From Flavobacteriales bacterium UBA2104 (GTDB lineage Bacteria > Bacteroidota > Bacteroidia > Flavobacteriales_D > Crocinitomicaceae), in assembly GCA_002331485.1 (NCBI GenBank), contig DCYS01000010.1, positions 62,001-126,000 of the forward strand: a stretch of DNA of 64,000 nucleotides, given 5' to 3'. A program made the position numbers and the translations under genes. This document shows, piece by piece, positions 50,658 through 60,293 of this stretch. Every line of letters starts with the position of its first letter. Position 1 is the stretch's first letter. The notes under the pieces are model-generated. The model was not told the origin of the DNA and did no database searches. It saw only the letters and a program-made list of their open reading frames with translations.

Positions 50658-51227
50658 ATGAACTACTTTGCACACGAATCAGCTGTAATAGATGAAGGTT
50701 GTACCATAGGTGAAGGCACCAAAATTTGGCACTTTTCTCATATCATGCCAAATTGCACATTGGGCAAACAATGTAATATTGGTCAGAACGTTGTTGTTTC
50801 TCCAGAAGTTAAATTGGGAGACAACGTTAAAGTTCAAAACAACGTTTCTATATACTCAGGAGTAGAGTGTGAAGATGATGTTTTCTTAGGGCCTTCTATG
50901 GTATTTACGAATATCGTTAATCCAAGAAGTGCGGTTGTACGTAGAGGTCAGTATAGTAAAACGTTGGTTAAGAAAGGCGCATCAATTGGAGCGAATGCAA
51001 CAATAGTCTGCGGACATGATATTGGAGAATATGCTTTTATTGGTGCAGGAGCGGTAGTTACTAAAGAGATAAAGCCATATGCGTTGGTTGTTGGCAATCC
51101 AGCAAAACAGATCGGATGGATGAGTGAGTACGGACATCGATTAGAATTTGATGAAAGTGGTATCGCTGAGTGTCCAGAAGGAAGAGAAAAGTATAAGCTG
51201 GAAAACGATAGAGTAGAAAAGATTTAA
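50658..51227 (+). CDS. wbpD: WbpD-like sugar N-acetyltransferase (left-handed beta-helix)
   Basis: A 189-residue acyltransferase made of hexapeptide repeats (CTIGEGTKIWHFSHIMPNCT, LGKQCNIGQNVVVSPEVKLG, IGANATIVCGHDIGEYAFIG). The WbpD-type feature FTNIVNPRS, VVRRGQYSKTLV is present. It would N-acetylate the 3-amino group of UDP-GlcNAc(3NH2)A, the step after WbpE. Spacing: 2 nt after UXS and 1 nt before the oxidoreductase gene, so one transcript. Confidence 0.85.
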   Translation: MNYFAHESAVIDEGCTIGEGTKIWHFSHIMPNCTLGKQCNIGQNVVVSPEVKLGDNVKVQNNVSIYSGVECEDDVFLGPSMVFTNIVNPRSAVVRRGQYSKTLVKKGASIGANATIVCGHDIGEYAFIGAGAVVTKEIKPYALVVGNPAKQIGWMSEYGHRLEFDESGIAECPEGREKYKLENDRVEKI

Positions 51228-51228
51228 A

Positions 51229-52263
51229 ATGATCGAAGATAAAGTAAAATTCATTGTTGTAGGTGCCGGTCACATCGGTAAACGCCATGCAACAATGATA
51301 TCAAGAAACGAAGAATCGGAGCTGATGGCACTTGTTGACATCAAACCAAAATCTGAACTGGGTTTAGATGATTTTGATGTGCCATTTTTTAATGATGTAA
51401 AAGACCTCTTGAGTTCTGATATTGAATATGATGTGGCATGTATTTGTACTCCGAATGGACTTCATGCAGAACAGAGTATTCAGTTACTTGAGAATAACAA
51501 GCACGTGGTATGTGAGAAGCCTATGGGTCTCTCAAAGGATAATTGCGAACGTGTTATTTTCAAAGCGTTACAAATGTCTAAACATGTATTTTGTGTAATG
51601 CAGAATAGGTATTCTCCCCCCTCTGAATGGATAAAATCTGTGATAGATGATGAGGTGTTAGGGAAGATCCACATGGTTCAGTTGAACTGTTATTGGAACA
51701 GAGATGATCGCTATTACAAAAAAGGAGGCTGGAAAGGAACCTCAGTTCTAGACGGGGGAACTTTGTTTACACAGTTTTCTCATTTTATAGATATAATGTA
51801 TTGGCTCTTTGGAGATATTAAGAACATTCAAGGGAAATTTGAGGATTTTAATCATAAAGATCTGACTGAGTTTGAAGACTCTGGATTTGTAAGCTTTGAT
51901 TTTGTACAAGGTGGTATGGGCTGTTTGAACTATTCCACTGCGGTGGCGAACCAAAATCTGGAATCCTCTATCACTATAATTGGTGAGAATGGATCAATAA
52001 AGATAGGAGGTCAGTACATGAACGAGGTAGAAGTATGTAATGTGAAAGATTATCAAATGCCTGAATTGGCTCCTACTAATCCTGGAAACGATTACGGAGC
52101 ATACAAAGGTTCTGCGGCTAACCACCATTATATTATTGAAAACGTTGTCGATACACTTAAAGGTAGGACAACAGCAACTACAAACGCTTTAGAAGGATTA
52201 AAGGTTGTAGAAATTATTGAACGAATTTATAACGTAAGAGATGAGCAATTCAAAGTACGATAA
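51229..52263 (+). CDS. wbpB: WbpB-like Gfo/Idh/MocA oxidoreductase
   Basis: A 344-residue oxidoreductase. NAD-binding VVGAGHIGKRHATM and the family segments CTPNGLHAEQSIQLLENNKH, VVCEKPMGLS are at the N-terminus, and WKGTSVLDGGTLFTQFSHFI is the substrate domain. In the wbp pathway WbpB oxidises C3 of UDP-GlcNAcA, feeding WbpE. Both the position between wbpD and wbpA and the family fit. The next gene begins 23 nt before its stop, so the two are coupled. Confidence 0.82.
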   Translation: MIEDKVKFIVVGAGHIGKRHATMISRNEESELMALVDIKPKSELGLDDFDVPFFNDVKDLLSSDIEYDVACICTPNGLHAEQSIQLLENNKHVVCEKPMGLSKDNCERVIFKALQMSKHVFCVMQNRYSPPSEWIKSVIDDEVLGKIHMVQLNCYWNRDDRYYKKGGWKGTSVLDGGTLFTQFSHFIDIMYWLFGDIKNIQGKFEDFNHKDLTEFEDSGFVSFDFVQGGMGCLNYSTAVANQNLESSITIIGENGSIKIGGQYMNEVEVCNVKDYQMPELAPTNPGNDYGAYKGSAANHHYIIENVVDTLKGRTTATTNALEGLKVVEIIERIYNVRDEQFKVR

Positions 52264-53545
52264 GATATTAAACGGTGAGGAAAAACTTGCGGTAATAGGA
52301 TTAGGCTATGTAGGTCTTCCAATTGCACTAGAGTTTGCAAGAAAAGTAAAAGTGATTGGTTTTGATATCAACGCTGATCGGGTTGAGATGATGAAGAATC
52401 ATGAAGATCCAAGTAAAGAATTAGATAGTAGTGAGTTTGACGGATGTGATATTGAATTTACAGCGAATACTGATGATCTGAAAGATGCAACATTCTTTGT
52501 AGTTGCTGTACCAACTCCAATTGATGAGTCTAATTTACCAAATTTATCTCCTCTACTAGGGGCTTCACGAACAGTCGGGAAAGTACTAAAGAAGGGAGAC
52601 TACGTAGTTTTTGAATCAACTGTTTATCCGGGATGTACAGAGGAAGATTGTATTCCAATCCTAGAGGAAGAATCTGGTTTGAAATTCAACGAAGATTTTA
52701 AAGTTGGTTACTCACCAGAACGTATTAATCCAGGGGATAAAGTTCATACACTACAAAGTGTTGTTAAAGTTGTCTCTGGAAGTTGTGACGAGTCTTTAGA
52801 GAATATTGCAAAGATCTATGAGTTAGTTGTTGACGCCGGTGTTCACCGAGCTCCTACGATGAAGGTAGCAGAAGCTGCCAAGATCATTGAGAACACGCAA
52901 AGAGATGTGAATATTTCATTGATCAATGAGCTTTCGATCATTTTCAATAAACTGGACATCAATACATATGATGTTCTTGAAGCAGCTGGAACGAAATGGA
53001 ATTTCTTAAAGTTCACTCCTGGTCTTGTAGGTGGTCACTGTATTGGAGTTGATCCGTATTATCTAACACATAAGGCAAAACAAGCGGGCTACCATGCTAA
53101 AGTGATAAATAGCGGACGATATGTGAATGACTCGATGGGCTTTTATATCGGTAAGCAATGTGTTAAGAAAATGATCGCTCAAGGCAAAAACATGCGTGAA
53201 GCAAAAGTTCTTGTGATGGGAGCTACATTCAAAGAGAATGTGAGCGACATCAGAAATTCGAAAGTTATTGATGTGATCAAAGAATTGCAATCGTTTGCAG
53301 TTCATGTTGATGTTATAGATCCGCACGCTTCAAGCGATGAGTTGAATCATGAATACGGAGTTTCACTGGCTAGCGAAGCAGGTAATGATTACGATGCAGT
53401 TATTGTAGCTGTAAACCATAAAGAATACTGTGATATACCGGAATCAGAATTTAAGAATTACCTTAAAGGAGGGAAAGGAGTTTTTGTTGATGTGAAGGGT
53501 ATATACAAAGACAAAATTCAAGACCTGGAATACTGGAGCTTATAA
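52241..53545 (+). CDS. WbpA/TviB-like UDP-sugar 6-dehydrogenase
   Basis: A 434-residue UDP-sugar dehydrogenase. NAD-binding GLGYVGLP (20-27), ESTVYPG near 125, GYSPERINPGD, and catalytic Cys267 in GGHCIGVDPY (264-273) are present. It makes UDP-N-acetyl-glucosaminuronate (or the galacto form) from UDP-GlcNAc. It is closer to the WbpA/TviB/WbpO group than to Ugd. As first enzyme of the pathway it feeds WbpB/WbpE/WbpD. Its start overlaps the preceding gene by 23 nt. Confidence 0.85.
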   Translation: MSNSKYDKILNGEEKLAVIGLGYVGLPIALEFARKVKVIGFDINADRVEMMKNHEDPSKELDSSEFDGCDIEFTANTDDLKDATFFVVAVPTPIDESNLPNLSPLLGASRTVGKVLKKGDYVVFESTVYPGCTEEDCIPILEEESGLKFNEDFKVGYSPERINPGDKVHTLQSVVKVVSGSCDESLENIAKIYELVVDAGVHRAPTMKVAEAAKIIENTQRDVNISLINELSIIFNKLDINTYDVLEAAGTKWNFLKFTPGLVGGHCIGVDPYYLTHKAKQAGYHAKVINSGRYVNDSMGFYIGKQCVKKMIAQGKNMREAKVLVMGATFKENVSDIRNSKVIDVIKELQSFAVHVDVIDPHASSDELNHEYGVSLASEAGNDYDAVIVAVNHKEYCDIPESEFKNYLKGGKGVFVDVKGIYKDKIQDLEYWSL

Positions 53546-54598
53546 ATGAGTAAGAACCGAAACATACTTGTTACTGGTGGAGCAGGTTTCATTGGATCCC
53601 ATGTTGTTAGGAGGTTAGTTAATAATTATCCATCCTACAACATCATTAACTTTGATAAGTTGACATACGCTGGGAATCTTGAAAACCTCAGTGATCTTGA
53701 ATCAAGATCCAATTATGCTTTTTATCACGGTGACATTTGCGATGCTCATCAGGTAAAGGAAGCATTAAGGAAGTATGAAATAACAGATGTGATTCACCTG
53801 GCGGCTGAATCTCACGTAGACCGTTCCATTTCTGGACCTATGGAATTTGTTCAGACGAATGTACTCGGTACTGTTAACTTGATGAATGAGTGCAGAGCAT
53901 TTTGGGATGATCTAAAAGGGCATATTTTTTATCATGTCTCAACTGATGAAGTATATGGTAGTTTGGGAGATGAAGGTTTGTTTGAAGAAACTACCGCTTA
54001 CGACCCAAGAAGTCCATACTCAGCATCAAAAGCAAGTTCTGATCATTTTGTGAGGGCTTATCATCATACTTATGGATTAGAGATCCGTATATCCAATTGT
54101 TCGAACAACTATGGGAGTCATCAATTTCCGGAAAAGTTAATTCCACTAATGATCCATAATGCGGTTAATGGAAAGGAACTACCTATTTACGGTGACGGAA
54201 AGAATATTCGTGATTGGTTGTGGGTTGAAGATCATGCTTCTGCTATCGATACGATCTTTCACCAGGGTGAGAACGGTGAAACATATAATGTTGGAGGATT
54301 GAATGAATGGACAAACGTTGATCTGGTTCATGAGTTATGTTCTATAATTGACGATCGACTTGGAAAAGAAGCAGGATCTACAGCCAAAAATATCGTCTTT
54401 ATAAAAGACCGAGCAGGGCATGATCGTAGATATGCAATAGACGCCACTAAATTAGAGCAAAAACTAAACTGGAAACCTTCAATTACCTTTGAGGAAGGAT
54501 TGGCTTCCACGATTGATTGGTATCTAGAAAATCAGGAATGGGTCAATAACGTGGTTTCTGGTGATTACCAGGAGTATTACAAAGAACATTACAAATAA
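53546..54598 (+). CDS. rfbB: dTDP-glucose 4,6-dehydratase
   Basis: A 350-residue SDR with TGGAGFIGS (10-18), STDEVYGSLG (the Asp-Glu pair acts in dehydration), SPYSASKASSDHF with the YSASK pair and the NNYGSHQFPEKLIPLMI region. The enzyme makes dTDP-4-keto-6-deoxy-glucose, the branch point to L-rhamnose and other deoxysugars. RfbA, RfbC and RfbD are not in the window. It starts directly after the previous stop (TAAATG). Confidence 0.95.
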   Translation: MSKNRNILVTGGAGFIGSHVVRRLVNNYPSYNIINFDKLTYAGNLENLSDLESRSNYAFYHGDICDAHQVKEALRKYEITDVIHLAAESHVDRSISGPMEFVQTNVLGTVNLMNECRAFWDDLKGHIFYHVSTDEVYGSLGDEGLFEETTAYDPRSPYSASKASSDHFVRAYHHTYGLEIRISNCSNNYGSHQFPEKLIPLMIHNAVNGKELPIYGDGKNIRDWLWVEDHASAIDTIFHQGENGETYNVGGLNEWTNVDLVHELCSIIDDRLGKEAGSTAKNIVFIKDRAGHDRRYAIDATKLEQKLNWKPSITFEEGLASTIDWYLENQEWVNNVVSGDYQEYYKEHYK

Positions 54599-54606
54599 TT
54601 GAAAGT

Positions 54607-55350
54607 ATGGGATTGCTATCGTCATTATTTGAGTCGAAGAACAAAGAGCCTTATGACTTGAGTGATATAGCAGTTGATATGCACAGTCATTTGATTCCCG
54701 GAATTGATGACGGTGCACAATCCATGGATCATTCAGTTGGAATGATCTTAAGGTTTAAAGATCTGGGGTATAGAAAGCTGATCACGACTCCTCATATAAT
54801 GTCTGATTATTACAAGAATACACCAGAAATCATAAATAATGGACTTTGTGATCTTAGAGAAGAGCTAGATAAACTTGGTGTAGATCTAGAAATTCAGGCT
54901 GCCGCAGAGTACTATACTGACGAGTTTTTTATCGATAAGATAGAAGAAGGTAATTTGTTGACATTCGGTAAGAACAACGTGCTATTTGAGTTTTCATTTA
55001 GTGCTAAACCTCGACTAGTAAATGAGGCGATTTTCGCCATGAAGAATAATGGGTATCAACCTGTCTTAGCACATTTTGAACGTTATTCTTTTTATCTCGA
55101 TAACGGAGAGAAAGCAATTGAGGATCTAAAGAATAGAGGAGTGCACATTCAAATGAATCTAAATTCATTGACGGGCCACTATGGTAAACCTATCAAAAAA
55201 CAAGCTGAAATGTTAGTTGACAATCAATTCGTAGACTATGTTGGTTCTGATTGTCACCGCATCGAACACTTAGATCTACTGGAAAGTAATTTGTCCAACC
55301 CTTACTTTCATAAGCTAGCAAATCTTGACCTTAAAAACAGGAATCTTTAG
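54607..55350 (+). CDS. CpsB/CapC-like PHP-family tyrosine phosphatase
   Basis: A 247-residue PHP-superfamily metalloenzyme with metal-binding DMHSHLIPGIDDG (24-36), TTPH, VLAHFERY and YVGSDCHR. It matches the CpsB/Wzb-type phosphatases of capsule loci, which dephosphorylate the polymer-length-controlling tyrosine kinase (Wzc/CapB). No such kinase gene is in this operon. It closes the polysaccharide operon with its stop 1 nt before that of a converging gene, and it would regulate chain length or export. Confidence 0.87.
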   Translation: MGLLSSLFESKNKEPYDLSDIAVDMHSHLIPGIDDGAQSMDHSVGMILRFKDLGYRKLITTPHIMSDYYKNTPEIINNGLCDLREELDKLGVDLEIQAAAEYYTDEFFIDKIEEGNLLTFGKNNVLFEFSFSAKPRLVNEAIFAMKNNGYQPVLAHFERYSFYLDNGEKAIEDLKNRGVHIQMNLNSLTGHYGKPIKKQAEMLVDNQFVDYVGSDCHRIEHLDLLESNLSNPYFHKLANLDLKNRNL

Positions 55351-55351
55351 T

Positions 55352-57388
55352 TTATTGGTCCCCTGCATTTGATTTGATCTCATCGATCTTTTGCTCCAAT
55401 GTTTCTACTTTATTGTTCAGTTCTTTTAGTGCTTCGATCAAAACCGGAACCAATTGTTGGTAATTTACAGCCTTGTAAACAGTATCATCACCAAGGTTGC
55501 TATATATTGCTTTCTCTTCGATCATTTCAGGAAATAGAACTTCAACTTCCTGAGCAATAACACCATACTCTTGTCTTGTTCTCTTTTCAGCTTTACCTTC
55601 AGTGCCCCTATGTTTTGTTGTGATCGTGTAGTATTTACCATTCAATTGAATGATCTTACTTAAAGCACTCTCTATAGGCGAAATATTTGACTTCAATCGC
55701 TTATCACTTAAATTAAAGTTCCCTGCACCAATGGCAAAAACTGACCCATCTATACCGACATCAGCAGTGAAGTAACCAGCCCATCCTGTAGTCGTGTTTG
55801 TAGTCTGTCCATAAATACCGTTGAAACCAATTCCATATGTTCCGATAGCTAGAACACCGCCACCTCCTGCAACAGGGTTATTACCGTAAACGCCATAACC
55901 TGCGCCATTGGTTGATTCACCAACCACACCATTTACTCCAATTCCACTCACACCTGAACCACCGGTAGTTCGTAAATTATTTCCATATACAGCAGCAGTA
56001 CCAGTAGCCGTTGAAGGAATCTGACCTGCAACTGCATAACCAGCACCTGTATTCTGACCGAGGATAGCTGAATTAGTTGCTCCTGTACTATTAGTTTCTC
56101 CCTGAATTGCTGGGAATCCATTTGTAGAATTCGTGTTTTGTCCTCTAATCGCAACTCCGGTGTTGGAATTTGTGGCATCAACACCAAAAGAGTTTGCTTC
56201 TGGAGTATTCACTGCAAGAGCGGTGGTATTCCCACTTGCATTATTTATTTCAACCGAACCGTTGTCTACTGTAATAATGCGCCCAGCTCCTGGTCCGCCT
56301 TGATCATAAGCTTGATCTAAAGTGTTCGCGCCACTTCCTCCTGATCCATCTTGGGCGATGATCTGCCATGAAGATCCATCCCAAACATATGATATCCCGT
56401 CATTTGAATTGTAGTAAGCATCGTTTAGGTTCGGAGAAACCGGTGCAGCACCGAAAGTACCTAACCAATTCAATGAAATCCCTGGTGTACCTTGTGGACC
56501 CTGTGGTCCGGCTGGTCCCTGAGCTCCGGCTGGTCCTTGAGGACCTTCAAGATTTGGTGTTGTGAATGTTGAACCGTCATCATAAACAAAAGTGAGTGTG
56601 CCATCTCCATTATCAATAGTATTAACTATGCCATTTCCATCTGCTCCTGTCGGACCCTGAGGTCCTGCTGGTCCCTGAGCTCCCGGAGGTCCTTGCGGTC
56701 CTTCGAGATTTGGCGTTGTAAATGTTGAACCATCATCGTAAACGAAAGTAAGCGTACCATCTCCGTTATCAATCGTATTAACTATACCGTTTCCATCGGC
56801 TCCGTCGGGCCCTTGAGGTCCTTGTGGACCTTGTGGTCCCTGAGGTCCCGCTGGTCCTTGCGGTCCTGCCATATTATTTGTAGTGTATGTAATTCCGTTC
56901 TCAAAGATGAAAGTGGCGGTACTGTCACCGTTGTCAACGATATCTAAAATACCATTTCCAGCTCGCTCAGTGTATAGAGCGTAGGGTACACTCCAAAGCT
57001 GCTGAGTTCCCATTTCTTCATATTCTCCACTTAAGTCGATCTCTACTTTTAAAAAGTGTAAACCAGTACTCCAATCGATGTCAGGAAAATCATCCTGACT
57101 CAATTGAAATCCTTTTCCAATGATGAGTTGGAAAAGTCCGTTTTCATCAGTTGTTGTAGTGTGTTCTTCTTGATAGGCAGTATTACCATCAACTTGATCC
57201 TTTAAAATTGAGAATCGAACTTTGATCGTTTCATTTCTAACAGGAATAGTAGTAGCATCAGTACCAGGAATTTCAGAATTTGAAAAATCCATAGCTACAG
57301 CCTGATAATTAATTCCTTGAGGCGGAGCTTGCGATAATAAGCTAAGGGAAAAGCAAAACACAAATAAAAGTAAAGCGTAGTTTTTCAT
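55352..57388 (-). CDS. Collagen-like fibre protein with C-terminal S74 chaperone domain
   Basis: A 678-residue protein: signal peptide, an N-terminal domain (about 25-160) beginning QGINYQAVAMDF, then three Gly-x-y runs (GPQGPQGPQGPQGP and GPQGPAGPQGPTG) separated by two nearly identical copies of GNGIVNTIDNGDGTLTFVYD. A long beta-rich stalk (about 310-560) follows. The C-terminus (LSDKRLKSNISPIESALSKI, then EYGVIAQEVEVLFPEMI, and a coiled-coil end) is a Peptidase_S74 intramolecular chaperone, as in phage tail spikes. The product is probably a trimeric surface fibre. It is the last gene of a three-gene minus-strand operon. Confidence 0.85.
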   Translation of the reverse strand: MKNYALLLFVFCFSLSLLSQAPPQGINYQAVAMDFSNSEIPGTDATTIPVRNETIKVRFSILKDQVDGNTAYQEEHTTTTDENGLFQLIIGKGFQLSQDDFPDIDWSTGLHFLKVEIDLSGEYEEMGTQQLWSVPYALYTERAGNGILDIVDNGDSTATFIFENGITYTTNNMAGPQGPAGPQGPQGPQGPQGPDGADGNGIVNTIDNGDGTLTFVYDDGSTFTTPNLEGPQGPPGAQGPAGPQGPTGADGNGIVNTIDNGDGTLTFVYDDGSTFTTPNLEGPQGPAGAQGPAGPQGPQGTPGISLNWLGTFGAAPVSPNLNDAYYNSNDGISYVWDGSSWQIIAQDGSGGSGANTLDQAYDQGGPGAGRIITVDNGSVEINNASGNTTALAVNTPEANSFGVDATNSNTGVAIRGQNTNSTNGFPAIQGETNSTGATNSAILGQNTGAGYAVAGQIPSTATGTAAVYGNNLRTTGGSGVSGIGVNGVVGESTNGAGYGVYGNNPVAGGGGVLAIGTYGIGFNGIYGQTTNTTTGWAGYFTADVGIDGSVFAIGAGNFNLSDKRLKSNISPIESALSKIIQLNGKYYTITTKHRGTEGKAEKRTRQEYGVIAQEVEVLFPEMIEEKAIYSNLGDDTVYKAVNYQQLVPVLIEALKELNNKVETLEQKIDEIKSNAGDQ

Positions 57389-57401
57389 GATCCGTACTGA
57401 A

Positions 57402-58031
57402 TTAAATTTTTAAACCAATGCCCAATAGTGCACTGTGATATATATTTCGAGTTTTTTGTTCTTCTAAATCATTTTCAATGTGATTGAGTCCAGCACCAAA
57501 ACGGTATTCCAATGACAAACTCAGTTGATCTGTAATATGTGTGCTGAAATTTGCTAATCCCTGAGCACCTATTTCAAATCGAGTCATTGACTCTTCTTCA
57601 ACTATAGAAAATCGTTCGTTTCCGATCATTTGTTCTCCATTGAGCATGTAGCCAATCGTAAAACCTGCACCAGTTTGAATTTCAAATCTGTCAGTTTGTA
57701 GTAAAGAATAACCATAAACTAAATTGAAATTGAAATAATTCATTTTCCAACTTACAGATGTGTTTTGAATCGATTTTTTAGCTCCAGCTTGTCTCATCTG
57801 TAGTTCAGGTCGAATCGTATGACGCGTGCTAGTAAAAGAAGCGTTCAAACCAAATGCATTATACATTTGATATTCTAGGTTTTGATCCTTCTGATCAGAA
57901 GATGTAGTGAAAAGAAAATTCGAAAACTGTTTTCCTCCATTCAATGAAATTGACCTAAGGGAAAAATCTTGGGCATCAACATGTGAAATGAAGAATAATG
58001 TGAGTAAAACACTTAAATAAAACCTTGTCAT
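57402..58031 (-). CDS. Outer-membrane barrel-like protein (209 aa)
   Basis: A 209-residue exported protein (signal peptide ending HVDAQ) with alternating amphipathic beta-strands, for instance YNFNLVYGYSLLQT-like segments and FEIGAQGLANFSTHI, and terminal ALLGIGLKI. It reads as a small outer-membrane beta-barrel. Its start overlaps the T9SS gene upstream by 4 nt (ATGA), and the collagen-like fibre gene begins 13 nt after its stop. By position it may anchor or help assemble that fibre. The family is not recognised. Confidence 0.65.
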   Translation of the reverse strand: MTRFYLSVLLTLFFISHVDAQDFSLRSISLNGGKQFSNFLFTTSSDQKDQNLEYQMYNAFGLNASFTSTRHTIRPELQMRQAGAKKSIQNTSVSWKMNYFNFNLVYGYSLLQTDRFEIQTGAGFTIGYMLNGEQMIGNERFSIVEEESMTRFEIGAQGLANFSTHITDQLSLSLEYRFGAGLNHIENDLEEQKTRNIYHSALLGIGLKI

Positions 58032-58510
58032 TTCGATCTAATTAAAAGTTTATGTGAAGTAACTGTTGTCTGATTCATTAGTCTTAAAGTATATAATCCA
58101 ATACTAAGAGATTTATTTGTTTGAACGTTGAATTGGCGTCCTGAATCGAAGGAGCTTGAATAGCAAAGTTTACCTGTAGCGTCAAACAATTGAATTCTGA
58201 CTTCTCCTTCTAGCCAATCATCTGATATTAAAGTGAAATTCCCAGCATTGGGGTTTGGATAAACAGAGATATTCAGATCACCTTTTTTACCTTGGATCGA
58301 AACAGGTTGTTGAAAACCTTGTCTTAATCCAAAAGATTCATTTTTAAATGTATTAACAAGTGATGATTGACCAACACTGCTTGATAGCTTAATTTCTTCT
58401 GAACTCATAATACCACCAGAAGAATTGATCGAGCTACGCGCAACTTTAAGCTGACCATTGCAATTGATAGAAACAAAAAAGAGTAGTAGAAATAAATACT
58501 TCATGATCAT
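58028..58510 (-). CDS. Small T9SS type A sorting-domain protein
   Basis: A 160-residue exported protein. After the signal peptide comes SSINSSGGIMSSEEIKLSSS, then the T9SS type A C-terminal domain: ISVYPNPNAGNFTL, VRIQLFDATGKLCYSS, GLYTLRLMN and a terminal strand HKLLIRSK. There is only about 60 residues of passenger in front of the sorting domain, which is unusually short for this type. It starts the operon with the barrel and fibre genes. Two start codons, 58510 and 58504, are possible. Confidence 0.82.
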   Translation of the reverse strand: MIMKYLFLLLFFVSINCNGQLKVARSSINSSGGIMSSEEIKLSSSVGQSSLVNTFKNESFGLRQGFQQPVSIQGKKGDLNISVYPNPNAGNFTLISDDWLEGEVRIQLFDATGKLCYSSSFDSGRQFNVQTNKSLSIGLYTLRLMNQTTVTSHKLLIRSK

Positions 58511-58713
58511 CGTGTGAGAACTAAATTTAGTAATAATATCACTAATATGAGTATTCGTAGTTGAACAGTTTGTAGTACATGATTATAAATGACAGAAATT
58601 CAATAGTATAAGAGGTCTTTTTCCTCTTTGTTAAATAAATATTAAGAAGATTTCCTTTTTTAAAAGGATTTATATTAATTTGGTTATCACTATTAACACT
58701 ATTATTTACCATT

Positions 58714-60270
58714 ATGAGACTACTACTACTTTGCCTTTTTTGGCTATCTGTGCATGCACTAAATGCACAAGTTTGTACCATTGATTATACACAAACATCT
58801 CCTGGAATATATCCAGATACCCTGCCATCTGCGACAGTTGGTGAGTTTTATGATACCGACATCTCATTTTTATTTCCAACTGATACTGCAGGGTTTGATT
58901 TTACAAATTTTCAGATCGTGAATGTTAATGCTCCTGCTGGACTTCAATGGGAATGCAGTAATGATGCGAATGGTTGTAACTACGATCCTCAACAAGATCC
59001 TTATGGATGTGCAAGGGTATGGGGGACTCCAACTATCCCAGGACAGTATACAGTAGCTATTGATGTGATTGCAGATTTAACGATCCAACAAAATAACCCC
59101 GTGACTTTTTATGTTTACTTAGAGGTATTACCTCCAGCCCAGACAAATGCGGGATTCACTATGTCTCCTGGTATAGGTTGTGGAGAAACAACGGTGTCAT
59201 TTACAAATAATAATCCTAGTGGTAATTATGTTCCAATTCCGAACATTACTCAAGGATTTATATATTCCTGGGATTTTGACAATGGTAATCTATCCAATCA
59301 GGAGAATCCTGTCGATCAGACCTATACTGCAACTGGAGAATATATCATAGACTATTCTTGTTTAATTGACACCTTCGGATTCTTCCTGGAAGGAATAACA
59401 TTGAATAGTGTTAACTGTACTGACGCAATTGGTTATGGAAATCCAGATCTCTATGTTATCGTATATGATGGAGGAGGCAATGTTGTTTATGAGAATGAAA
59501 GTTCAGCAGATGATAATGATCTGCCTGTATCATTTACGATGAATGTACCGCTTACCAATCCACCTTATAATGTTCAGGTTTGGGACGATGATGCAGATAA
59601 CTTATTTGGTACTGCTGATGAAAACTGTGTGGATAACTCTGAAGGCTCGGGAGCACTCGTGACATTGAGTCTCCCAGCAATTGATGCATACGGAGTTACT
59701 TCTCAAGTTGGTTCTAATGGATCACTGAACTTTACTTATGATATTAATAAGCCTACTATAGAAATATTAGTATCCGATACGTTAAATGTTTATGGAACTC
59801 CTCCTATTCCTGTAGTGAATTCGGACCTTAATATTCCTGAACTATCTACTCCAGACCTTGGGTACGATTATCAATGGTATCAGGATGGAAATGCTTTACA
59901 AGGAGAAACAGGAACTACATTGACACTAACTTCAAATGGAGACTACTGGGTAAGTGCCACAGATACTAACGGTTGTTCAAGTATTTCGGATGTATTTACT
60001 TATAACAACGCGAGTTTATCAGCATTCGATCTCTCAGAGGTGAATATTTATCCTAATCCAACAGAGGGTAATTTAATTATTGAGCTCGGAGATACAGAAG
60101 TTTCAGAGATCGTAGTAACTGACATGCTTGGTAGAACACTGGAATTGATCAGCACTGGAAAAAATAATTCTGTCCAGATTGATCTAACTGGTTATAATGA
60201 CGGTGTATACATGGTAACATTCAATACCGCGAATGGAACTTTAGGTTCTAGAAAAATTTATAAGAAATAG
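58714..60270 (+). CDS. T9SS-exported surface protein with PKD-like domains
   Basis: A 518-residue exported protein. Signal peptide (MRLLLLCLFWLSVHALNAQ), an N-terminal domain with paired cysteines, a PKD-like repeat around 150-210 (YSWDFDNGNLSNQENPVDQT), a beta domain with YDFE-type acidic strands, an Ig-like YQWYQDGNALQGETGTTLTL segment, and a C-terminal T9SS type A domain (VNIYPNPTEGNLIIELGDTE, VVTDMLGRTLEL, GVYMVTF, RKIYKK). Probably displayed on the cell surface. A terminator follows the stop. Confidence 0.85.
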   Translation: MRLLLLCLFWLSVHALNAQVCTIDYTQTSPGIYPDTLPSATVGEFYDTDISFLFPTDTAGFDFTNFQIVNVNAPAGLQWECSNDANGCNYDPQQDPYGCARVWGTPTIPGQYTVAIDVIADLTIQQNNPVTFYVYLEVLPPAQTNAGFTMSPGIGCGETTVSFTNNNPSGNYVPIPNITQGFIYSWDFDNGNLSNQENPVDQTYTATGEYIIDYSCLIDTFGFFLEGITLNSVNCTDAIGYGNPDLYVIVYDGGGNVVYENESSADDNDLPVSFTMNVPLTNPPYNVQVWDDDADNLFGTADENCVDNSEGSGALVTLSLPAIDAYGVTSQVGSNGSLNFTYDINKPTIEILVSDTLNVYGTPPIPVVNSDLNIPELSTPDLGYDYQWYQDGNALQGETGTTLTLTSNGDYWVSATDTNGCSSISDVFTYNNASLSAFDLSEVNIYPNPTEGNLIIELGDTEVSEIVVTDMLGRTLELISTGKNNSVQIDLTGYNDGVYMVTFNTANGTLGSRKIYKK

Positions 60271-60293
60271 ATTGATTGTTTACAGTTAAAAGC

